NCBI GenBank assembly: GCA_947453825.1
Contig: CANGHN010000018.1
Coordinates: forward strand, 1-41,298
Source of the DNA: Betaproteobacteria bacterium
Lineage (GTDB): Bacteria; Pseudomonadota; Gammaproteobacteria; Burkholderiales; Burkholderiaceae
Length of the DNA: 41,298 nucleotides
Direction of reading: 5' to 3'
The translations under genes were made by a program, and so were the position numbers. This document shows positions 35,869-41,298 of the stretch, piece after piece; position 1 is the stretch's first letter, and each line of letters begins with the position of its first letter. The notes under the pieces were generated by a model. That model did not search any database. It was not told where the DNA came from and worked only from the letters and a program-made list of their open reading frames with translations.

Positions 35869-36359
35869 AGTGAGGCAGGCGTCCAACTAAATCGCCCATT
35901 GGTCGAGCGCTGCAAAATTGCGCTGCGCTGCTCTAGTGTTATCGGAATTTGCAAAGCAGCATTCACAAGCTCACCACCTAAAGTCAGTTGCACCGGGACC
36001 ATTTGCACTGGCTTATACCAAGCTTGCGCGCGATAGACATCAGGCATGAGTCCACTATTAATAGAGTTGACTATATTGCCGCCTAGCGTCATCCCAATAG
36101 AGCCATTGGGATTGATGATCAAAAAGCGCCAGCCAACAGAATCAACTTGCGCCATGATGGGCGTGCCTGACATGGTACTTTCTTCTTGGGCTAAATTGAG
36201 TGAGGTGACTAACTGATCTAAGTTATCACGCCAATAGCGATCATCGTGATTAGGAATCGTAATCATCGCCACCGCAAGCACAATGGCCATCACGGCAAGC
36301 GCTACCAACATCTCGATTAAAGTAAAACCTGCTTCGCGATTTGGGTTTTGCCTACTCAT
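35865..36359 (-). CDS. gspH: Type II secretion minor pseudopilin GspH
   Basis: A 164-residue pseudopilin with leader and cleavage site [27 protein letters not shown]. The rest is a GspH/FimT-like beta-rich domain, including the NLAQEESTMSGTPIMAQVDSVGWRF segment. It probably sits between the GspG shaft and the IJK tip. It begins 36 bp after gspG and overlaps gspI by 4 bp. Confidence 0.93.
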   Translation of the reverse strand: MSRQNPNREAGFTLIEMLVALAVMAIVLAVAMITIPNHDDRYWRDNLDQLVTSLNLAQEESTMSGTPIMAQVDSVGWRFLIINPNGSIGMTLGGNIVNSINSGLMPDVYRAQAWYKPVQMVPVQLTLGGELVNAALQIPITLEQRSAILQRSTNGRFSWTPASL

Positions 36360-36395
36360 GGCTTAGCAAGCAGGTGCATTGCAAGGTCAATAAAC

Positions 36396-36920
36396 TTAGC
36401 TCGGCTGCCAATTACCAATATCGCTATCTAAGCCAGTGCCACCCGGTTTACCATCAGAGCCAAAGCTATAGACATCAATTTCACCTTTAGTTCCTGGGTT
36501 GCTATATTGATACAGATTGCCCCAGGGATCTTTTGGTAGAGACTCTAAATAACCACCCACTTTCCAGTTCTGAGGAATCGGCTCTGAAGTCGGTTTTTCT
36601 ACCAACGCTTTTAAGCCTTGCTCGGTAGTGGGGTAACGACCAATATCTAAGCGATAGAGTTTGAGAGCTTGCACAATCGTACCCACGTCATGCTTGGCAG
36701 CAGTCGCGCGCGCTTCATCAGGACGGCCCATAATTTTAGGAACAATCAAAGTAGCCAAAATACCAATAATGGCAATGACCACCATAATCTCAATTAAGGT
36801 AAAGCCTGCCTCTGAGAATCGTTTAGGGCGCTTTAATGAACTTACTGCAGTATCAGCAAGCAGTTGACCTACAGTAGAGTTTGAGCGGGATTTTTGGCCT
36901 AGCCAGTCAGAAATAAACAT
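36396..36920 (-). CDS. gspG: Type II secretion major pseudopilin GspG
   Basis: A 174-residue reading frame for the pseudopilus shaft subunit. The core [31 protein letters not shown] is almost invariant in GspG. The C-terminal part has [29 protein letters not shown] with calcium-site residues. The leader before the cleavage site (SEAG/FTLIE) is 38 residues long, where fewer than 10 is usual; no other ATG lies between the start and the cleavage site. A GAAAGAA element precedes ATG 36920. It is the first gene of the leftward operon and diverges from gspC. Confidence 0.95.
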   Translation of the reverse strand: MFISDWLGQKSRSNSTVGQLLADTAVSSLKRPKRFSEAGFTLIEIMVVIAIIGILATLIVPKIMGRPDEARATAAKHDVGTIVQALKLYRLDIGRYPTTEQGLKALVEKPTSEPIPQNWKVGGYLESLPKDPWGNLYQYSNPGTKGEIDVYSFGSDGKPGGTGLDSDIGNWQPS

Positions 36921-36971
36921 AGTTCTTTCAATGATTTAAACTCAATTAAATTTTATAGGTATTTTGTCATT

Positions 36972-37562
36972 TTGAGCGAATTTATCAAACGATTGCAAGA
37001 GCGTGTACAAAGCCTGAAGAAAGGCTCTGGGCAAGACTCCAAACTGGGTGGCATGCAAGATATCTCCAAAGCCTTGGCAATGCCGATGCAATGGCTTACC
37101 CCGAACTCTTTGAGCAAAGGTTTGACCTATTTGATGCTCTTGGCATGCGCGCTCTCAGTCACCTATTGGCTTATGAGAATCGCTCAAATTCCGGGGGCAC
37201 CCGGTCAAGCAAATATAGCCACCTCCAAAGGCGCTATTTTATATAGTAACCAAGATAGCGCTGCTGCTTATGGTCTATTTGGCAGTAAGCCCTTAGTAAC
37301 TGACAATATCTCTTTACGGGGCGTTGTCATTACTGGCAAAGCCAAAGATGGTCGCCTAGATGGCTTTGCCATTTTTGAGATTGATGGCAAGCCAACCAAT
37401 GCCATTAGCGTTGGTGAAAACCTGGGCAAGGGCCTAACCCTGCAAAGCATCGGTGATGAATCTGCCACCTTACTCTATGAAGGCCAAAAGCTCGACTTTA
37501 AGCTCAGTAGTACTAAAGATAAGCCAGGCAATTCAGATAAATCTAGCGCAAGTAAGAAGTAA
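36972..37562 (+). CDS. gspC: Type II secretion protein GspC
   Basis: A 196-residue bitopic protein. A cytoplasmic part (about 1-48) is followed by one membrane helix (about 50-68, TYLMLLACALSVTYWLM) and the periplasmic HR domain (about 90-180, LFGSKPLVTDNISLRGVVITGK and AISVGENLGKGLTLQSI) that contacts GspD. No PDZ or coiled-coil domain follows, as in XcpP-short forms. The start is TTG 36972; ATG 37053 would remove 27 residues but keep the helix. It is divergent from gspG with a 51-bp shared promoter region. Confidence 0.88.
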   Translation: MSEFIKRLQERVQSLKKGSGQDSKLGGMQDISKALAMPMQWLTPNSLSKGLTYLMLLACALSVTYWLMRIAQIPGAPGQANIATSKGAILYSNQDSAAAYGLFGSKPLVTDNISLRGVVITGKAKDGRLDGFAIFEIDGKPTNAISVGENLGKGLTLQSIGDESATLLYEGQKLDFKLSSTKDKPGNSDKSSASKK

Positions 37563-37565
37563 TTC

Positions 37566-38099
37566 ATGCCCAGCATGAAAGTAAATCAAGTCACCACTGC
37601 ATTGGCATCTGCTTTAATGAGTTCGCTGCTCGCTAGCTTTTTAAGTACTGCCCATGCCACAGAAAATGACAGCGTAGTGCGTCTGATTGAGCCCAAATCC
37701 GAGAGTCAGGTATGGGTCAATGCAGGCATGGTGTCACACCACTTTCAGCAAGAGAAGAATTTTAATAATGGCAACTGGGGGGGTGGTATGGAGTATCGCT
37801 TTAATAGCGTGGCATCACTCACAGCAGGACGTTTTTATAACAGCGATCGCGCTTACTCCAATTACGCCGGTGTGTACTACCAACCACTGGCTATTGGCCC
37901 CATTAAAGTCGGCGCTGTGATTGGTGGCTTTAATGGTTACCAGTCAACAAATAATGGCGGTTGGTTTGCTGCGGCTCTTCCTGCACTAACCTGGGAAGGT
38001 CAATGGGTAGGCGCCAACCTCTTCATCATTCCAACGGTAGGTGACCGCGTACATGGAGCGATTTCCTTACAGCTCAAGCTCAAAGTATTTGGGGAATAA
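37566..38099 (+). CDS. Small exported envelope protein, probable beta-barrel
   Basis: A 177-residue hypothetical protein with a signal peptide ending near TAHAT (about residue 32). The mature part has strand-rich motifs: WVNAGMVSHHFQQEKNFNNGNWGGGMEYRFN, LTAGRFYNSDRAYSNYAGVYYQP and KVGAVIGGFNGYQS. This pattern recurs in an uncharacterised family of small outer-membrane proteins in proteobacteria and their phages. PagP-like eight-stranded barrels have similar length, but I do not see PagP catalytic residues clearly. It begins 3 bp after gspC and is probably co-transcribed. Confidence 0.75.
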   Translation: MPSMKVNQVTTALASALMSSLLASFLSTAHATENDSVVRLIEPKSESQVWVNAGMVSHHFQQEKNFNNGNWGGGMEYRFNSVASLTAGRFYNSDRAYSNYAGVYYQPLAIGPIKVGAVIGGFNGYQSTNNGGWFAAALPALTWEGQWVGANLFIIPTVGDRVHGAISLQLKLKVFGE

Positions 38100-38164
38100 A
38101 TAAGGGTCCTGAAGCTCCCGAGAAAGTATTTGATATGCCAATAGCATAAAGTACATTTAGAATT

Positions 38165-38170
38165 TATAAT
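38165..38170 (+). promoter_or_regulatory. Possible -10 box of the GT4 transferase gene
   Basis: A consensus TATAAT sits seven bases before the ATG at 38177, with no Shine-Dalgarno sequence between. If used, transcription would begin at or next to the start codon. The matching -35 is weak, so this is tentative. Confidence 0.35.
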
Positions 38171-38176
38171 TAATCT

Positions 38177-39256
38177 ATGCTTGGCTTATTAACTGCCTTT
38201 TTTGGGGCTTTCATCGCAACCCTGCTAATCATTCGATTTAAGCATTTGCATAGCCGTTTTTCGGCAGACTCTGATCTTTCTGGACCCCAGAAATTTCATA
38301 CCAGGATTGTGCCTCGCATTGGGGGTATTGCCATTGCCATTGGTCTTTTTGCTGCGGTCCTTATCAGAATCAATCAGGTTCCAGACCCAGCAATTGAGAT
38401 GATGTTATTGATCTGCGCTATCCCTACCTTTGCGATTGGGGTAACCGAAGACCTTACTAAGAATATCGGTGTTCGTCAGCGGCTATTTTTTACGAGTATT
38501 TCAGCAGGTCTAGCAGTCTACTTTTTGCAAGCGCAAATTGTTAAATTAGATATTCCACTATTCGATTTTCTATTTACGATTCCTTTTTTTAGCGTCATCT
38601 TTACTGTCTTTGCGATGACAGGCCTAGCTAACGCTTACAACATTATTGATGGCTTTAATGGCTTAGCGAGTATGGTTGGCATTATCACTTTATTAGCTAT
38701 TGCCTATATTGCATATGTCTTTAATGATCCACTCATCATTTATTTAAGTCTGGTGATGGCTGGTGCCATTATGGGATTTTTTATTTGGAACTACCCTAGA
38801 GGCCTAATTTTTCTGGGTGATGGCGGGGCTTATCTGATTGGCTTTTGGATTGCAGCACTAAGTATCTTAATCATCTGCCGGCATCCTAGCATTTCGCCTT
38901 GGTTTGCCTTACTGATTAATGCTTATCCGATTCTAGAAACACTCTTTACCATTTATAGAAGAAAGATTCACCAGGGTAAAAGTCCAGGGCAGCCAGATGG
39001 CATTCACTTTCATACACTCATTTATCGTCGCATCTTGATGAATAACCACCGTGATGCCAATCTATTTTCAGCAAACTCTAGAACAGCTCCCTATTTATGG
39101 GTACTAGCAGGTCTCTCGATCGCCCCTGCAGTACTGTGGTGGGAATCAACCCCCATCCTCGTTGGAGCATCAATCCTATTTCTAATTTCCTATGTTTGGC
39201 TTTACGCAAAGATTGTCAAATTTCAAACGCCGAAGTGGCTTCACCTTGAGCAATAA
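38177..39256 (+). CDS. GT4 polyprenyl-phosphate sugar-1-phosphate transferase (WecA/MraY superfamily)
   Basis: A 359-residue integral membrane enzyme with about ten helices that transfers a sugar-1-phosphate (often HexNAc-1-P) from a UDP-sugar to undecaprenyl phosphate, the first step of O-antigen or other glycan assembly. Conserved cytoplasmic motifs are HTRIVPRIGG near the N-terminus, NAYNIIDGFNGLASM (about 154-168) with catalytic aspartate, LIFLGDGGAYLIG (about 212-224), and the HFHTLIYRR histidine motif. It is not MraY itself, judging from the WecA-like loops. No other polysaccharide gene is present in the window to its right. Confidence 0.9.
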   Translation: MLGLLTAFFGAFIATLLIIRFKHLHSRFSADSDLSGPQKFHTRIVPRIGGIAIAIGLFAAVLIRINQVPDPAIEMMLLICAIPTFAIGVTEDLTKNIGVRQRLFFTSISAGLAVYFLQAQIVKLDIPLFDFLFTIPFFSVIFTVFAMTGLANAYNIIDGFNGLASMVGIITLLAIAYIAYVFNDPLIIYLSLVMAGAIMGFFIWNYPRGLIFLGDGGAYLIGFWIAALSILIICRHPSISPWFALLINAYPILETLFTIYRRKIHQGKSPGQPDGIHFHTLIYRRILMNNHRDANLFSANSRTAPYLWVLAGLSIAPAVLWWESTPILVGASILFLISYVWLYAKIVKFQTPKWLHLEQ

Positions 39257-39284
39257 ATAAGCGAACGAAGCAAAGTAACTTAGC

Positions 39285-39416
39285 CTACTTAATCAAACGC
39301 AAGAAACTGAGCATCTGCCAGAGCAATATCAATACTGCTAGTACAGCCACTATCACCAGACTTAACTCAATCCGAAACAGTCGCATTCTTTTGTGTGTAT
39401 ATTCAATCGATAGCAT
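39285..39416 (-). CDS. 43-residue single-pass membrane peptide
   Basis: A short frame from ATG 39416. The protein starts MLSIEYTHKRMRLFRIE and then has one strongly hydrophobic segment (about 18-38, ELSLVIVAVLAVLILLW) and a basic end (LRLIK). A GGGAGGG element lies about 10 bases upstream, the strongest ribosome-binding site in this region. The basic N-terminus, single helix and basic tail look like a genuine small membrane protein. No family is recognised. It converges with the GT4 transferase gene. Confidence 0.55.
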   Translation of the reverse strand: MLSIEYTHKRMRLFRIELSLVIVAVLAVLILLWQMLSFLRLIK

Positions 39417-39781
39417 CTAAGCTCAACCCTCCCTGAAAAAATGGATAGCTCTAGAGTGCGGCAGTAAGCAAGCTAATCAAATAGGGGATTGCTGATTAAA
39501 TGAGGGGTAATGAAAAAGAGGTGTGTAGGATTAAGATGGCAAACATTTAGGGGGAGTGATACATTGAGTTAGGGGGCTGAAGTCTTTTAGGTCAACGTTT
39601 CCACTTGGCTATAGCTGCCCTATTCATTTATATCGAGTCAAGGGCTACTAGCCTTACATCCAGAGAGCAATAGTCTAAAGCGGTATTTTTTACGACTTCT
39701 TGTTTTATGTTTTCAAGCTGTTGATTGAGCGCCTGAAATTTTGGGATGTACTCCATGATGTGATGCATTTAGCAACTTCAC
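39417..39781. other. Low-information gap of about 365 bp
   Basis: I see no convincing gene, RNA or repeat here. A purine-rich plus-strand stretch (about 39480-39580, many AGGGG and GGGGG runs) stands out. On the minus strand a 42-residue frame (39756 to 39628, starting MEYIPKFQALNQQLEN) follows RelE, but it has no ribosome-binding site and no known family. It may be a remnant. Confidence 0.5.
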
Positions 39782-40051
39782 TCATCTATACACTTCACGA
39801 CGATTTCCAATCTCGATCCCTAAGACCATCATCTGTCCGTCTACGATATTGCAGATCACTTGAATATCACCCACTCTGTACCGCCAATATTCACCTATCT
39901 TAGGGCTTTTTAAATTTTTACCTAAAGAACGCGGGTCATCTGATACCGCAACGCGCTCATCCATGTAATCAAGGATTCGTAATGCAGTTTGCTGATCTAA
40001 TTTTTTGAGCTGCTTACTTGAAGACTCTGTGTACTTAATGATCCAGGCTAT
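39782..40051 (-). pseudogene. RelE/ParE-family toxin with ATA at the expected start
   Basis: The frame on the minus strand encodes 89 residues of a RelE-family mRNA interferase: AWIIKYTESSSKQLKKLDQQ, then ILDYMDERV, DDPRSLGKNLK, GEYWRYRVGDIQVICNI and a GNRREVYR C-terminus. Relatives usually begin Met-Ala-Trp, and here the codon before Ala-Trp is ATA (40049-40051). There is no ATG, GTG or TTG between the upstream in-frame stop (40061-40063) and residue 30. The first ATG (39964) would leave only 60 residues, lacking the N-terminal strand and helix. An ATT (40055-40057) overlapping the upstream stop is the only other option. I call it a probable decayed toxin gene, though a rare start codon giving low toxin levels is possible. 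No RelB-type antitoxin is adjacent. Confidence 0.75.
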
Positions 40052-40052
40052 C

Positions 40053-40724
40053 TTAATTCTTTAATGCCCTCAAGAATCCGAGCACCCTCTCTACCGCTTC
40101 TTCGTAATTAGGCTCGTAATTTAAACTATCGATTTCATCAAATTGCGGCTTTAAGACATGCGCCCTATCTTGGATTTGCTCCATAAATTGATCCGCATGT
40201 CTTAGCAAAAACGGTGCGGCCATTCTCAATTCATCAGGCTCTCGTTCAATCACTAAAGATAGGTCAAATAAATCTCGAGCGGCAGCCTGATCTCCCCTAT
40301 GCCAGAGTTTTTTTGCCATAATTTCAACAGCCGTTTCCACGCGAATGGTATTGCCTAAAATAGTCCACTCTTCATAGCCGGGCTTAGTGAGATTAGCTGA
40401 AGCTACAAAATCAATCTCCCCTTCAGGGCGTATCAACTTGACGTATGAGTTTTGATCTTCAACGTATTGCGAGGTTACATGAGCCGCTACATCGCTTAAT
40501 CTAGGAGTTACAAACCCTAAGTATTGTGGATCAGGCACAAAAATATCGATATCTTTGCTCAAGCGATGTTGATAACGCAACATGAGCACCGTGCCCCCGC
40601 CAAATGTCCAAAACGGATCAGCGTTTCCATGTCTTTTGATTTCCTCAATGATACGAAGCGCATGGAGCAAAAGCGTCTCCCACACGCCATGGGGAAGATC
40701 ACGCTCTTTTATGAGTTTAGTCAT
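40053..40724 (-). CDS. Nucleotidyltransferase of the AbiEii/AbiGii toxin type
   Basis: A 223-residue cytoplasmic protein with a minimal nucleotidyltransferase core. FGGGTVLMLRYQHRLSKDIDIF (41-62) gives the GG(G)-x-DxD pattern, with metal-binding Asp58 and Asp60, and GEIDFVAS supplies a third acidic residue near 107. ETAVEIMAKKLWHRGDQAAARDLFDL is the C-terminal block shared by AbiEii-like proteins, some of which transfer nucleotides to tRNA and arrest growth. All catalytic residues are present. It begins 6 bp after the XRE regulator gene, without its own ribosome-binding site, and is thus coupled to it. Toxin function is inferred from family and gene order. Confidence 0.87.
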   Translation of the reverse strand: MTKLIKERDLPHGVWETLLLHALRIIEEIKRHGNADPFWTFGGGTVLMLRYQHRLSKDIDIFVPDPQYLGFVTPRLSDVAAHVTSQYVEDQNSYVKLIRPEGEIDFVASANLTKPGYEEWTILGNTIRVETAVEIMAKKLWHRGDQAAARDLFDLSLVIEREPDELRMAAPFLLRHADQFMEQIQDRAHVLKPQFDEIDSLNYEPNYEEAVERVLGFLRALKN

Positions 40725-40730
40725 TAACGA

Positions 40731-41213
40731 TTAACGCCAAGCCGCTCTTGGTGAACGCATCTCATGAGTCCACCGATCAATATTTTTCCAAATCGCTTTG
40801 GGTGGAGTATTACTTGCATTTGCCGCTGCTTCCACTGCCGACACAATCATAGGCAATGGTGCCTCATCGAGCAAAGTAGCCATATACGGAAAAATAGCAT
40901 CCGATATTTCTCCTGACGCCAGTGACTTTGCAAGGTCCGAGCTCGTTAATTTATTCTTGTAACTGACACTTGCAGTTTGGCTAGCCGCCTCTAGGGCATC
41001 TTGCTTTTTCTGCTCCCCGTGCATTGAGATGCCCAATCCCAGCAAACTAAGCAAAGAAAATAATTTAGCAGCCCCCAAATCCTTGAGGGAGCCATGCTCC
41101 AAATGTAGAATGGTTGACCTTGACAGATTGCCAAGTTTAGCCAAGCGCTCTTGAGTTAAACCAAGATCAGCGCGTCGATTAGCTACTTGGAGCCCAATTT
41201 CACGTAAGTTCAT
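40731..41213 (-). CDS. XRE-family HTH regulator, probable antitoxin
   Basis: A 160-residue protein. ATG 41213 gives MNLREIGLQVANRRADLGLTQERLAKLGNLSRSTILHLEHG, a Cro/CI-type helix-turn-helix at about 5-60; an upstream in-frame ATG at 41288 would run through the palindromic operator and is rejected. The C-terminal 90 residues (NKLTSSDLAKSLASGEI, FPYMATLLDEAPLPMI) form a separate helical part that could bind the nucleotidyltransferase. It lies directly upstream of, and coupled to, that gene. It probably represses its own operon at the 32-bp palindrome. Confidence 0.85.
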   Translation of the reverse strand: MNLREIGLQVANRRADLGLTQERLAKLGNLSRSTILHLEHGSLKDLGAAKLFSLLSLLGLGISMHGEQKKQDALEAASQTASVSYKNKLTSSDLAKSLASGEISDAIFPYMATLLDEAPLPMIVSAVEAAANASNTPPKAIWKNIDRWTHEMRSPRAAWR

Positions 41214-41236
41214 GGGATGATTGTGCCACAACTTTT

Positions 41237-41268
41237 TAATAAATGTGTAATAAATTACGCATTTATTA
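41237..41268 (-). promoter_or_regulatory. 32-bp palindromic operator upstream of the XRE-nucleotidyltransferase operon
   Basis: Two 15-bp arms (41237-41251 and 41254-41268), TAATAAATGTGTAAT and ATTACGCATTTATTA, flank a 2-bp centre; 14 of 15 positions pair. The site lies 24-55 bp upstream of the XRE start codon, is AT-rich and overlaps where a promoter must be. It is a natural binding site for the dimeric XRE protein. Confidence 0.7.
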
Positions 41269-41298
41269 GCGAAAAGCACCCGATACATGGCATTAGCG

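Noticed and set aside
37566..38099. Possible prophage remnant, because related small proteins occur in phages.
   Set aside because: No integrase, capsid, tail or lysis gene is present, and the gene is tightly linked to gspC.
39628..39756. A 42-residue minus-strand frame downstream of RelE (MEYIPKFQALNQQLEN...).
   Set aside because: No ribosome-binding site, no recognisable family and no supporting structure; kept only as a note in the gap entry.
39700..39903. A 67-codon plus-strand open frame.
   Set aside because: It lies antisense to the well-conserved RelE frame and has no ribosome-binding site or family resemblance.
1..41298. Search for tRNA, rRNA, insertion sequences and CRISPR arrays.
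   Set aside because: I saw no cloverleaf with CCA end, no rRNA-like stretch, no transposase frame with terminal repeats and no spaced direct repeats; a covariance-model scan would be needed to exclude small RNAs.

Overview
The window looks like a chromosomal segment of a small-genome freshwater betaproteobacterium of the Burkholderiaceae, most likely Polynucleobacter. This rests on moderate GC, dense operons, and a gene set typical of that group: Bug-family binding protein, a LivM-LivG fusion, DUF934 next to CysI, and DarP. No database search was possible, so the genus is an inference. I see no rRNA, tRNA, insertion sequence, prophage or CRISPR array.

Left part (1-14.6 kb): a branched-chain amino acid ABC transporter (binding protein, LivH, fused LivM-LivG) with a strong hairpin between the binding-protein gene and the permease genes. 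Then come an EamA-type exporter coupled to a GMC flavin oxidoreductase, the ribosome-assembly factor darP, an acyltransferase, and a set consisting of a TonB-dependent receptor, a PQQ-type sugar dehydrogenase lipoprotein and a di-heme cytochrome c. A small basic protein, an HdeD-like membrane protein and a PcaD-like hydrolase follow.

Middle (14.6-24 kb): a plus-strand group of Bug binding protein, LigI-like amidohydrolase and two small membrane proteins; a compact RHH antitoxin/Doc toxin pair with a well-formed promoter-operator; a beta-lactamase-fold serine hydrolase; a sulfite reductase group (cysI, DUF934, cobA) with cbiX running tail-to-tail into cobA; and a ChaA-like cation/proton antiporter.

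Right part (24-38.1 kb): a nearly complete type II secretion locus. gspG-H-I-J-K-L-M-N-D-E-F run leftwards, followed by an M23 peptidase and an outer-membrane barrel gene. gspC and a small envelope protein diverge to the right. No prepilin peptidase (gspO) lies in the window. A GT4 polyprenyl-phosphate sugar-1-phosphate transferase follows.

Right edge (39.26-41.3 kb): a low-density accessory patch. It holds a previously easy-to-miss 43-residue membrane peptide gene and a leftward XRE regulator - AbiEii-like nucleotidyltransferase - RelE cluster. The XRE gene is preceded by a 32-bp near-perfect palindrome. The RelE frame is full length only if it starts at an ATA codon that sits exactly where the family normally has ATG. 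This cluster is the best candidate for something unusual.
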